64,000 nucleotides of DNA, taken from Lepidodermella squamata (taxonomy: Eukaryota; Gastrotricha). Below are positions 34,101 to 44,674 of the stretch, piece by piece (position 1 is the first letter of the stretch; the number at the start of each line of letters is the position of its first letter). Both the position numbers and the translations under genes were made by a program. The notes beneath the pieces were generated by a model. It was not told the origin of the DNA, did no database searches, and worked only from the letters and a program-made list of their open reading frames with translations. The stretch covers positions 682,001-746,000 of the forward strand of contig JBLDXI010000002.1 of assembly GCA_047495785.1 (NCBI GenBank), written 5' to 3'.

Positions 34101-36862
34101 TGCTAACTATCGGTTACGGCCAGGACATTCCGGAGACAACGGCCGAAGTCTGGCTGATCCTATGCTCAATGCTGGTCGGCGCCACGTGTCACGCCATGTT
34201 CGTCGCGCAAATGACAAATTTAATTCAGAGCTACGACAGCTCGCGGCGCATGTACTCGGAAAAAATGAAGCAAATTCAGGAGTACATTTTCTACCGAAAA
34301 TTGCCGCGAGAACTGCGCGAACGCATCACCGACTACTACGAACACCGTTACCAGGGCAAGATGTTCGATGAAGCCAGTATCATGGTAGAAATTTCAGACT
34401 CGTTACGCGAGGATATAATTCGGTACAATTGCCGCATTTTGATACAACGCGTGCCGTTTTTGACCAATGCCGAACCGGCCTTTTTGACGGATTTGCTGAT
34501 CAAATTGCGGCCGGAAACGTTTCAGCCGAATGATTTTATCATTAAGGAGGGCACGATTGGCATGAAGATGTATTTCATTCAAGACGGGACGGTTGATATC
34601 ATAAAGCGCGGGGAAATTGCGACGACGCTAAACGAGGGATCGTATTTCGGAGGTAACTTTTTTACAAATCATTCAATCACTCAATTAGACTCTAAGAAAT
34701 TACCAGGAATAGTGCCTTGTGGCTTCCGAAATTTGAAATTGGAAATATATTAAAAAAACTTTAAATTTATGAAAAATTCTCAAAAATATGTTTTCAGAGT
34801 TTTGATGGATTTTACAAATCAGTAGTCTAGGTAGCCAATATTTAAAATTTTTTACCTCACTCTGTCCCAGAAGTTGCGCAACTACCGTAATCCGGTACAA
34901 CTTTGAACAGGTACAAGTTTGAACATTTCACGCAAATCAGCTTTTCTCTGAAACCATGGGGATCTACCGCTTGGGAATTTTACTGAATATAGGTCTCGTT
35001 GAGGTCTAATAGTTTGCCAAGTTTCATCAACACAGCCCCTACGATCTCTTCCTTATAAATTCCCGAAAAAACAACGTTTTTGGTCTACTTTAAAGTGTTG
35101 TCCTGCGATAACCGTAGCAGATATCCGCGAGGTCCAACTTGGCGAATTCAAGCTTATACTTTTCTGAAGAAGTAGCCTAAAAGGCACACTCTTCTATAGA
35201 GTGGTTTTCGAATGGCATGTGCTCAAAGTTGCAAGGGTAGCCGGTACAACTTTGAACACTCAAAAGTACAACTTTGAACACCAGTACAACTTTGAACACC
35301 ATGGAAATTCATTATTTTCACTTCGAGGATAATTTTTCAAGTTTTTTAGACTTCGCTCGCATTTACTGAACTCCACTATGCTCCATAGAGAACGTAGTGA
35401 TCAGAAAAAGACTTCTTATCTCGTAATGGCAACAAATTAATTTCAAATACCGAGCAAAAAGTCCACCATAAAAATGTTGAGGGCTTATTATTTTTGGATT
35501 TTCACGCACTCCGTTCTCTGTATGAAGGTGAAAATCGCAAATTTCACGCGAAATTCTCTGCGCACGAATAAAGGTGGATTTTTTATTACACGAAATCTTG
35601 GTGTTCAAAGTTGTACTTTTGGCCGAATCCTTACGCTTGCGAATTTCCGAGAATAAAAAATATCAGGATGTTACGCAAGGCGGCCCCTATCGAACTACGT
35701 TGAAAGCCCGGCCAAAATCGCATCTGTTGAACTTACACAGCACATTTAAATTTGCATGGACGTAGGTGTTCAAAGTTGTACCGGATTACGGTATTTTTTA
35801 ATTTTGCAATTTTTTGTAGGAAATTCACATAATAATTTTTTTAATTGATTCTACCAAGAGAGTACAGAGAGTACCATGGTATTCCATCTTTTCTCCGTGA
35901 TTTAACCGAAGAAATTAAAAATTTACCGGAAAACACCCGGAAAAACGAGATAGTGACTGGTTCGGTAATTTTCGGTATTTTGCCCGGTTGGATTAAATTT
36001 CCGGAATTCCTCTGGACTTTTCAATCCCATCATAACGGGAGACATTCTTGATTACTATTCTCGGGATTTTTTTCACTTTTTCTGGAAACTTTCTGGCCAT
36101 GAGATGTGACTTCGTCTCTCATTTAAGAGTCTCTGAACCCTTTTCTTTGTTTGCGTTACTTATGGGACACGTTGCAAATCAGGGAAAACGTAGCTTAATC
36201 GGAAAAATCCTCGACTGACTGGGCGTATCGATCAAGATCAAGAAAAAATGGATCAAATTCGCGAAAAAATCGGAATAATTTAGGGCTGGAATTTTATCAA
36301 ATTTGGCCATTTTCCAAGGTGGGAAAAAATCTAATTTAATTTTTTTTGCGCCAAATAAATCGGAAACACTTACGATATTTTTTATAAATATTTTCAATGA
36401 TTTTTGAATATTTTTCTGATTATTTCTGAATTTCTTTTAGAAATCAGTTTAATCGCCCATACGAAGCGATGCGCCAGTGTTAGAGCCGTTACCTATCTGC
36501 AGCTATTCAGTCTATCTAAGGAAGATTTCGACATCGTACTACAAAACCACCCTCGCATGAAACAAATGCTGCGCGGAATAGCCGCTCAGCGCCTGTTCAA
36601 AATCGGCGAAAGCCCGCGCTTGGCAATGAGCCAAGGCGGCGACATGAAAGACGACCTCGCTGTATCGCACGAAATTGTCAACGGCTTCGCGTTCAACCGC
36701 GACCGGTTACACGGCGCGCAGAGTCAACAGGTGGTTGAGGCGGCCGTCGCAGTTCCGGTTGAGCGGCAAATGTCCAGCGCTAGCGGCCTGCTATCGCCTA
36801 CTTCGAGCTATCAAAATATAGGACGAATTCAGCCGGATTCTAACAGTTTAAACCTGCCTTAA
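31190..36862 (+). CDS. HCN: HCN-type hyperpolarisation-activated cation channel
   Basis: Exons: 31190-31261 (tentative), 31523-31998, 32161-32327, 32830-33260, 34046-34652 and 36441-36862; phases agree, giving at least 700 residues. The true first exon is not identified; an ATG at 31532 is a fallback start. Order: Ser/Thr-rich N-terminus; the pre-S1 HCN domain (LFGNKRALDKEKERQQKAGR); S1-S3; an S4 with regular Arg (SRAFRIMRLAKFMGLLRLLR); S5; pore helix; filter TIGYGQ at 34106-34123; S6 (LILCSMLVGATCHAMFVAQM); C-linker (YEHRYQGKMFDEASIMVE); and a cyclic-nucleotide domain (FGEISLIAHTKRCASVRA) split by the last intron. The family conducts the pacemaker current and is gated by cAMP. Two oddities: the filter is TIGYGQ where most HCNs have CIGYGR, and the cAMP phosphate-binding Arg is kept (36467) but its neighbouring Thr is Cys (36470). 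Confidence 0.9.
32538..32600 (-). repeat. Dispersed repeat family 1, copy 2 (HCN intron)
   Basis: Reverse-complement copy of the unit at 30328-30392 (CGATATCGATTCCAAGTATC then ATCAGTGATTTTTTCCAATA), within the third HCN intron. Confidence 0.55.
33557..33846 (-). repeat. Dispersed repeat family 2, copy 1 (HCN intron)
   Basis: Reverse-oriented copy of a repeat also at 35836-36175, 53625-53850 and 56555-56800. Shared landmarks read on the element strand: AAATTTACC.GAAAA.CCCG, CGGTATTTT..CCGGTT, then TTATGGGACAC at the end. No coding capacity. Confidence 0.55.
34885..35791. mobile_element. 907-bp element with 24-bp terminal inverted repeats in HCN intron
   Basis: The left end CCGTAATCCGGTACAACTTT (34885 on, 24 bp in all) is the exact reverse complement of the right end, 35768-35791. 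TA dinucleotides flank both ends (34883-34884 and 35792-35793), as in Tc1/mariner-type target duplications. Inside, the motif GTACAACTTTGAACA recurs at about 35246-35300 and, reversed, near 35600-35615. There is no transposase frame, so the element is non-autonomous. It lies inside the last HCN intron, between the halves of the cyclic-nucleotide domain. Confidence 0.85.
35836..36175 (+). repeat. Dispersed repeat family 2, copy 2 (HCN intron)
   Basis: Begins near CTACCAAGAGAGTAC, contains GGTTCGGTAATTTTCGGTAT and ends around GTTACTTATGGGACACG. It is closest to the copy at 53625-53850. Confidence 0.6.
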
Positions 36863-37474
36863 CCTCGTAGATTTTTATTTAATTTATTTTAGTGTGATTT
36901 TATTCGTAATAATATTGTCGTTTTCATATGCATCCAGCCTTCATGTGTTCGTGATAAATATTTCTCTCCGAGCCCGATTTCAATTCAAACATTCTCATGT
37001 TTTGTGATTATTTTGGAAATTAGTTTCAATGAATGAAGTCCGAGTGATTTTTTTGGTGTTACAAAAAAGTCGAATAATATTAAAAATGAGAAAGATCTTT
37101 TATTGCGAATCTCCGGAATTGAGTAGCAAAAGGAGCGAGAGAGCTGATGAATATAAATTTCTCCATAATAATGGCTAATAAATCAGCTAATAAATCGTGA
37201 ACCGCCGCGCCGATGAATCTGTTCGACCTGAAAAAAATCAAAAAAATTATTGACAATTTTAAAGGAAATTTGTAGGAATTTTCCAAAAAATTAAAAAGAA
37301 ACAATAAAAAATTTGGAAATTGAATAAAATTAAATTAAAATCGATTCATTCGATTAAATCGATAAAATCGATAAAATCGATAAAATCGATTAAAATCGTC
37401 CTTCAAGTGGAACATTAACAAATTTTTTAAATTTTAAATTTTTAAATAAAAAATTAAAGTCAATTGAAATTTTT
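36863..37474. other. Convergent spacer between HCN gene and lectin B
   Basis: 3' untranslated regions of two converging genes, with a tandem run of ATAAAATCG units at about 37343-37398. No gene recognised. Confidence 0.45.
37343..37398. repeat. Tandem ATAAAATCG microsatellite
   Basis: Five or so imperfect 9-bp units reading GATAAAATCGATAAAATCGA and onwards. Confidence 0.75.
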
Positions 37475-39677
37475 TTAAATATTATAATTACTTCGTGTTG
37501 CATCTTCGACAACAATATGAGGTGTCATAAATTGCGTCTCCTCGGTTGAGCCAATAGTCGCCGTGCCCTCAACGCTTTGCGAGTTGGTTATCGAAAACTC
37601 GGACTCGTTGATCGTATTTAGCCGGCTCATTTCTTGCGGATAAGTCGAGCACTCGATAACCTCGTACCGCTCGCGTGAGTACTCGCTCGATTCGCGGCCG
37701 CTCGATTTGAAAGACCGCGATGCGTCATCATCACTGCAGCTTTCATCGTCTTCGACAATGCCGCTGCTACTGACTAAGTGGGCGCCGTAGTGGTCGGCCG
37801 ATTCCAGGTGCCGGCTGCGTAGTTGAGCGCCTCTCAGGGCGGCGATTACTGGCGGTGATTTAGGGCGTTTCGATGGAACGCAGCGGCTACAGCAGTGGGG
37901 CATGTCGCATTTGCAGATCCATAGGAAGATGACGAGGCCTATGACGCCGATAAGGCCGACGAGTACCATGCCGCCGAATGCAACTGATTTGAAAGACCGA
38001 TCTAAGCCTTCCTCAAACGTATCACCGTAGATTTCCTCTGCAAAAATAATCGTAATTTTATTCGCAAAAATTGAGGAAAAATTGAGGAAACTGAGGAAAA
38101 TACCGATAATTCCCGAACCAGTATTTCGGTATTTTTCGGGGTTTTTTTTAATTGCAATGGCGAGGTCCCGAACGAAACAGTTTTAGTTACAAAAAAATGA
38201 AAAATTTCTTGAAAAATCTAAAAAAAACTCAAATTCTAGAGAAAAATGTCCCAAAATGTCCCAAAATTAGAATAGATCAAATGAATAATTTAGATGAATT
38301 AACATCGTAAAAATCAAAATTTAAGAAGTTTATTTTCATTGAAGAAAATTCTTGGCGAAATAATGAGGTCACTTGACCTCATGATTTTGACCCAATTCGT
38401 GTTTTTATTATGTCCAATTTTGGTAGAAAATATTCTGAAATTATTGTCCTCACGTTTTTCTGTAACAGCCGCTGCGGTGGTTAGTTCGCTGACCAGCCTA
38501 TCGATCGTGAAAATCGCCGCCGTTGGGCCGTTGCCGCTCCAAGCCGCCAGCCCAAGATACAACGGCTCTTTGTTCTCACTCAACAGGGTGCGATCAAGCG
38601 TGAACAGCAGGTCACAATCGACAGCATCATCCTTCGTATTCACCTCTGCGTAGACCTTGCCCTCGGGTCCAGACCGCTTTTGAATGACTAAATAATAACT
38701 ACGGTGCGATCGCCATTTTATCGAGCGTTGGACAATGCAACTCCGCTGTTTTGCGCTGTCATCTTCGACATTGCTGATGTCTTCAATATCAGCGAATTTC
38801 AAGCCAGAAATCGCGTGTAATCGATAACGTGGTTTCTAAATTCAATAAAAATGACATCATTAACAAATTTAAGTTAAATTTTGAAAATTAAAATTTTATT
38901 TTGAAATTAAAATTAAATTTTTTGAAAATTTGAAATTTTTTGAAATTATTAAATTTCAAAAATTTAACAATTAAAATTATAAATAATTCAAAATTAGATT
39001 ATTAATTATTACCTCTGATAATGAGCCATTGTCCTTAATGACCCAGTCAGCGTCGAAAAACACGCCGACCCCGGTAAAATTGCGCTCTCTGACCCCGCGC
39101 CTCAAATAATCGCGCCTCGCCTCGAGTGTGGTTAGCCAAACGGCCAAACCAGCGTCATCTGTCAGGCCCGAACTCGTTATTTGAATCGAAACTTTGAGCG
39201 TCCACGAGTTTTGCTCGTTCAAGATTTCATCGGAAAGTGGAAGGCGGGTCCATATCGAACCGGTTGGGTCGTTGCTATGGGTCAATTGCAGGTGACCTAG
39301 TTCAGACGCATCAGGAGCCCCAGATTTGTCCCAACACTCACCTATTAAGGAAAAATTAAATTGCAGGAAAGAAATCGAATGAAAATTTGAATTTAGCTAA
39401 AAATTGGTAAAATAAATTTAATGAGAGAATAAAAATGGCAAATTTAGGTCAAAATGTGGGAAATTGACCTAATTACTGGCTTATTTGCCAATAAAGTGTT
39501 GAACGGCTTTTTAAGGTGGACATTTAAGGTAGATTATGACTTACTCGAGAAATCAGCTTCTTTCTTGTGGTAAAAGTTTAGGAGGCTTGAGCTCGAACAC
39601 GTTGTAGACGCCGCTTTGTTGACAAATTGCGCCAATACGTTAACAGCGGCCAAAATCGCGACAGGGTGATACAACAT
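37475..39677 (-). CDS. L-type-lectin-like type I membrane protein (lectin B)
   Basis: Exons on the minus strand: 39545-39677, 39013-39341, 38454-38835 and 37475-38037, phases consistent, about 468 residues. Signal peptide MLYHPVAILAAVNVLAQF, a beta-rich lectin-like domain (ECWDKSGAP, WTLKVSIQIT, DAGLAVWLTT, FTGVGVFFD, EVNTKDDAVDCDLLFTLD, LGLAAWSGNGPTAAIFTID), one membrane helix (FGGMVLVGLIGVIGLVIFLW) and a long acidic, Ser-rich cytoplasmic tail. Its first exon is 133 nt and the next begins with a two-base remnant, exactly as in lectin A at 10977. Several exons that are separate in lectin A are joined here, so introns were lost or gained. The role is probably surface or vesicle glycan binding; the ligand cannot be read from sequence. 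Confidence 0.75.
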
Positions 39678-40230
39678 TGAGGCGACGTGATGTGCAATGA
39701 AAATTCTCTGCTATTTTCTTCGCCTTTTTTGACGGCTGATTTGAGAAGAAAAATAAAATTCCGACGCTGGTTTGGCAAGTCTTTAGTTGGGAGCTTCTAT
39801 AAACATGCTGGTGTGCTGCCGAGGCTGATGTTTTTCGCTCACGTGCGTAATAGTATATTAGAAGCTTGGGTGCACACGCGTTTGAGATGAATAACTTGTA
39901 TTGCTATACTGCGTGTACAAGTCTAGCACCAAGATGGCGTTTTTTTTCACTCCCGACGACCTTCGCCACCATCAGCGCTCGTAAATAACAGGCTCATTTT
40001 CGCCGGTATTAACACCCGTAAATTACAGCGTTTACCACGTTATGTGTTACATCCACTTGAGAAAAAACGCTATTGGGAAATAATTGCTCTTCCCAGAAGC
40101 CGTGTTGATATAAAGCGTGATATCAATAACACGAAAACATTGAAAACACTAATCTCATAGCCATAAAGGTGGTTTTTGAAGCTTAGGGTCTTGAAATGAG
40201 TTGGAAATAAAAAAATGAAAAATCCAAAAT
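39678..40230. other. Intergenic upstream of lectin B
   Basis: No gene recognised. A CGCTCACGTGCG motif (E-box-like) lies near 39837-39848. Probably contains the lectin B promoter. Confidence 0.35.
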
Positions 40231-40232
40231 TA

Positions 40233-40400
40233 CCGTATATTCCGAAATAGCGACCCACGCTCGAAATTGTAACCCATCCTGAGTAATTATCCCAATTAAA
40301 AATGGATTCTTGTGAGTATCGTTGTGAGGAGCATTTTATGTCTGTGTTTGGACCGCTTTGAAATAATAAGAATACGGGTAAATTATTTCGGAATATACGG
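40233..40400. mobile_element. 168-bp MITE with 17-bp terminal inverted repeats
   Basis: Left end CCGTATATTCCGAAATA (40233-40249) and right end TATTTCGGAATATACGG (40384-40400) are perfect reverse complements, each flanked by TA. There is no coding sequence. The CCGTA terminus and TA flanks match the larger element at 34885-35791, so both may be moved by the same Tc1/mariner-like transposase. Confidence 0.85.
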
Positions 40401-41240
40401 TATACATTTGAGACCTGAGACTGATAGAAAATTATGAATGGAATTTAATTTTCAAATTTTAATATTCATAATCCTACCTGAATCCAATCGGAAGCATCGC
40501 TGAAAGCTGATTATAGTCCAATTTTAGTTCATTTGAACATGACCTTTATGTTTAGCAATTTGGTGATTTTTTAATTAACACTTTTTATGGTGTAAAATCA
40601 ACCTTGAACTGATTGATGCTCCCAATTAATTATTTTGAAATTTTTAAAATAAAATTCGAATATCCGAAATATTCCCTAATCGAAAAGCTGGTTCGTAGTT
40701 TCCTTTCCAAGATCTTTTATGCTAACCCGTTATCCTTGGAACATAATGGAATAAAATATCTAATTATCTTATAACCCCTATAGTAAAGGTGGGCAGAAGT
40801 GTAACAGAAAGAAGTATGAATCATCAGGTGAGTGACCTCATCACGAAAAAATAATTATTCAAATCAAATAAAAAATTCAGAATTATCCGGAATTTTACAG
40901 AATTTGCGAAAATAAATTGGAAAAATTTCCAACTTCCAATTAACGTCAGGGTTTCATTTATTAGGAAAAAATATAGGATTCACCCAGTTTCGGACAAATT
41001 TTACAAGTTTAAAATTCTACTAATTACGTGAAGGTTTCCAGAATTTTTTCAAACCTTGAAATACTTTATTTTTGAGAAGAGCAAGACTTTTCCGTTTTGT
41101 CTGATCTGGTCCTAATCTGGTGCAATTAGGAAAATTAATTATTTTTCAATCAAATAAAATTCAAGCATCATAATTTAATAAAAATTTTATTAACATTAAA
41201 TCGTCGAGTATAACAAATTAAAACATGGATTAAACGAAGA
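40401..41240. other. Intergenic, AT-rich
   Basis: No gene or repeat recognised between the MITE and the 3' end of the gene at 41241. Confidence 0.35.
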
Positions 41241-41795
41241 TCAGCTATGTGACTGAGCACGACGTTTGGCAATGGCTGCCGAGGATGAAGACGATGCCGA
41301 GCTGGAGGCCGTTGATATATGCCTAGTAGGAACCCCATTGCCGTTACTGCTTGTTTTCGCATGCCAAGATTCGCGAAGTCTCCGCGTCGGCTTCTTATAG
41401 ATCATCATTTTCTGGCCGCCAGACGGCGATTTTATCAACCCGATTTGCTCCTCCAGGAACTCCTCCGACTGCTGGCGACTCGTCGCATTTTCAACACTCG
41501 CGTAAATATCAACCTGGTGATCGGTTGATTTTAGCCGCCGTTTTCGGCCCCATTTGAAGAAGACGTAAAAACTGCCGAAAATTGCAAACAGGCCGAATAG
41601 AACGACGCAAGAGCCGAAAATCATCAGTTTCGCCGTATCCCAGTATTCATCCTCCTCGGCAGGTGTCATCGCGTCATCGTCATCATCAACCGAAATTGTC
41701 GAATTTGAGGTCGAATTGGAAGAAGCTGCAACATCGTCATCCGCCTTAATTATCGTAAATACTGTGACCGCTTGGAGAATATAAATTATTGCCAT
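41241..41795 (-). CDS. Small single-pass type I membrane protein
   Basis: A single exon of 184 residues. Signal peptide (MAIIYILQAVTVFTIIKA), a short acidic Ser/Asn-rich ectodomain with N-glycosylation sites (SNSTSNSTIS, then a run of Asp), one membrane helix (LMIFGSCVVLFGLFAIFGSF) followed by a basic stop-transfer (WGRKRRLK), and a cytoplasmic tail ending in a poly-Ser tract and RAQSHS. I do not recognise a family. The size and layout suggest an adaptor-like or accessory subunit, but that is a guess. Its start faces the receptor gene at 42438, about 640 bp away, so the two are divergently transcribed. Confidence 0.7.
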   Translation of the reverse strand: MAIIYILQAVTVFTIIKADDDVAASSNSTSNSTISVDDDDDAMTPAEEDEYWDTAKLMIFGSCVVLFGLFAIFGSFYVFFKWGRKRRLKSTDHQVDIYASVENATSRQQSEEFLEEQIGLIKSPSGGQKMMIYKKPTRRLRESWHAKTSSNGNGVPTRHISTASSSASSSSSAAIAKRRAQSHS

Positions 41796-42437
41796 AAACT
41801 GCTATAATAATTAAGGCAGAAATAAAAATATTGATTTTCATAACGGTGAGAATAACCTACTTAATGAACCATTTTTTTTCGTAAAATTTTTCACCTCGTG
41901 AGAAAAAGTGAGAAAAAAGCTCTATATACAACAGTCAAAAGAAATCAAGTTTTTATGTAAACAAAAACGTTGCGTGAAGAGGGTGTTCACAAAGTTGGAT
42001 CAAGATCCTGGCTATATACATATCGGATGAAAACCGGCGGAGTTTGTATAGTATAGTATAAGCTTTTAAATGTATTATTTAACGGGTGTTAAAATTTTAT
42101 TTGGCGGTGAACCCTATTATTATAATGCATTTATCACGTCGTTCGCACTTCTACCTAATAGGGCTTCAACGCGTGTCATGTGCATTATGACGAAAAAAAT
42201 GTAAACGCGCGCGACGTCAGGTGATAATCGCTTGCTGGTAAAAAAAACCAACGCGTAACCATAGCACGAACCCAAGTATAGTTACACCAAACAATTCCTA
42301 GCAACTACCTGTATAGGATGCGTATAAAATAATCAATTGATGACCATTTTTCCTATTAAATTATTGATGAAAATGAAAATTGAAATTGACGGATAAAAGA
42401 GCGTGTGGGGCCAGTTTAGGGATAAAATTCAACCTGA
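41796..42437. other. Divergent promoter region
   Basis: Spacer between head-to-head genes. A TATATA sequence at about 41927-41932 and another near 42013-42018 could serve the minus-strand gene. No coding sequence. Confidence 0.4.
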
Positions 42438-44412
42438 ATGGAAAAAATGATGATTTTACTCAGCCTTGTATCAGCGATTTCTTTCACCTCAGGTATTTTT
42501 AGAATAAAATTAAAAAAAAATCGAAATTCTTGAAAATATTGAGCACCTTAAGTTGAGTTTTAAAATTATTGGTTTGAAATTTTAATAATTTTTCAAAATA
42601 CCAATAAAAATTAATTTGTTTTATTTTTAATTAATTAATAAACGAAGCGCCTCTTTGGCTTTATCTTCATATTGTTTCTTTATTTCAACTACTTGTGAAT
42701 AATTTTTCAACTTGAACTTTTTTAAGGGTTTCCAGGTTAGGATTAAGGTTAGGTTAGGACTAGGGTTGGGCTTAGGATTGGGCTTGGGCTTAGGGTTACA
42801 GTTAGTTTCAAAAATAGTTGAAAGATATCCATAATCATATACAAATCATGTAACCATTTGAAAATTAAAAAATTCGAAATCGAAATTTTCAAAAGTTCAA
42901 TTTCAATTTTACCCTCTTTCAATTTCAGTTGCGGCAGTCATTCCAAGTCTCATACCAGGAAGTGCTATTCCTATTGTCGAATTGGACGACCTATTGGACT
43001 GCCGCTATGTCCGGCCAAGTGTCCGAGCCCCTGACCCATCCGCGCCCACCCTAATCGACATGACCTTCGACATTGACCGGCTGCTCGGTATATCCGACCT
43101 CAGCGAGACCATCTCAGTCACAGCCTCGATCTACCTGCAATGGGGCATCAGAACCTGCCCGGCTAATACGACAGCTTCAAGTGTTAGTACTGAAGAAAGG
43201 GTCGTTGCCCTGAATAGTTCCCAAGTCTGGCATCCAACGCTAATGTTCGCAAACTCTTCGAATGACGTCTATCTTCAATCTGATAGCTACGGCGATGATA
43301 TGCAAATTTTGTACCAACCTGCGACGCCGAATAGGACGATTTATTTCTACTGGACCAGGTTGGGAAATTTCAACTCGAAATGCGAGTTGAACCTTCGCCA
43401 ATTTCCTTTCGACCACCAAACCTGCGATTTCACCTTCGTGCTGAAGGAACCAAGCGATTTTGTCATTTTCAACAATCTCGTCGTAAAAAATCCGGTCATG
43501 TCCGAAAACGGGCAGTGGGGCTTGGCCTCGAGTACCAGTGAAATGGGCCTTGTCGAATCAAGTGTAGTTCGCAACGCCCAGGCCAGCTATGCCATGATTC
43601 GGATGAAATTTGATCGGAATCCGAGCTATCACATCAACAATCTTCTGGCGCCGTGTTTTGTCCTCATGATCTTGGTTATTGGGTCGTTTTTGATGCCGCC
43701 TGGTGATCCTGATCGCCCAGTCATCTGTTGTACTGTGAGTACATTTTTTGATAAATTATTGTAAAAAATCAGCTTTCATCATTCATTTTCTTGAAGCTGT
43801 AAAATTTCCATAAAAACACAAAATTCGGCTATTCCGATAGTGAAAAAATCACTGATTTGTAAAATCGATACTCAGAGAATCGATATCGGCTCAGCCGGCC
43901 AAAGTTTCACCCAAAAACTCATCGCTCTTCCTTAACTCTAACCCTAATCCTAACCATAACCCTAGCCCTAACCCCAACCCTAACCTCAACCCAATTACTA
44001 TTGGCCTCAAATACGTAGCTGAGATCAATGGACCAAATTTAAGCGGACCAGTGTTACAAACTAGGTGTGAAAATTTTGAAAATTTAATGTCGGGATTCTT
44101 TTTCATTTTCTGCAGATTCTTCTTGCATTTGTTGTCGCACAATCAGATGTGCTGAAAGAAGTTCCTCACACGTCTCAGCGGATTCTACTCGCCGAATACC
44201 TGAGCTTTTTCACCGGCCTAACAGCCGCCATAACCATCTACGACATGGGCATGTGCTGGTACGCTCGTTCGACGAAAAAGTCAACAACAACCGTTCGTTT
44301 AATGGGCAAAATCAACTCGTCAATAGCACGCGGCTTCGACCTGGCTGCTTTCTTACTTTCCGTCGACCTTTTCCTTGCCATCAACATTTACAGCATGACA
44401 ATTTTTCTGTGA
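42438..44412 (+). CDS. Cys-loop ligand-gated ion channel subunit 1
   Basis: Exons 42438-42492, 42929-43734 and 44116-44412, about 385 residues. Signal peptide MEKMMILLSLVSAISF, then a pentameric receptor ligand-binding domain: WHPTLMFANSSNDVYLQS, the Cys-loop C-x13-C (43381 and 43423) around LRQFPFDHQT, M1 (APCFVLMILVIGSFLMPP), M2 (ILLAFVVAQSDVLKEVP), M3 (LLAEYLSFFTGLTAAITIY), a linker of only about 25 residues, and M4 (AAFLLSVDLFLAINIYSM) at the very C-terminus. No vicinal Cys pair is seen, so it is not an acetylcholine alpha-type subunit. Ligand and ion choice cannot be called. The extracellular part starts almost at once after the signal peptide, unlike the next gene. Both introns carry TTAGGG-like arrays. 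Confidence 0.9.
42726..42800 (+). repeat. Degenerate TTAGGG-like array in intron 1
   Basis: Reads GGTTAGGATTAAGGTTAGGT then further TTAGGAC, TAGGGTTGGGC and TTAGGGTTA units. It resembles the telomere repeat of many animals but is degenerate and interstitial. Confidence 0.65.
43831..43900 (+). repeat. Dispersed repeat family 1, copy 3
   Basis: ATTCCGATAGTGAAAAAATC then ACTGATTTGTAAAATCGATA; same unit as 30328-30392, inside intron 2 of the receptor gene. Confidence 0.6.
43931..43992 (-). repeat. Degenerate CCCTAA-like array in intron 2
   Basis: Reads CTTAACTCTAACCCTAATCC and continues with CTAACC, CCTAGCCCTAACC and CCAACCCTAACC units. It is the opposite orientation of the array in intron 1 of the same gene. 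Confidence 0.65.
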
Positions 44413-44674
44413 ATTCTATTATTATCTTCTCCCAATTAAATTTTGGCATGAGTTGATTCGATAAAATTTCGATCCTTATTTTAGCCGCACACATTTTTTA
44501 AATTGAATGCGGAGGTCTGTGAATAAAGTGGAAACTTTTAATTCAATTAATTGTGTTAAATAATTAAATTTGAAATTTTTTATTCCCCATAGAACAGGAG
44601 ACACTCAGGTGGAGTGATCGATATTTTCCACTAGTGGCAGATTTCACAATAATTTTTGAATTGTAGTTCTAGAA
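44413..44674. other. Spacer between receptor genes 1 and 2
   Basis: 262 bp of AT-rich sequence, with the 3' end of receptor 1 and no recognised promoter element. Confidence 0.4.
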
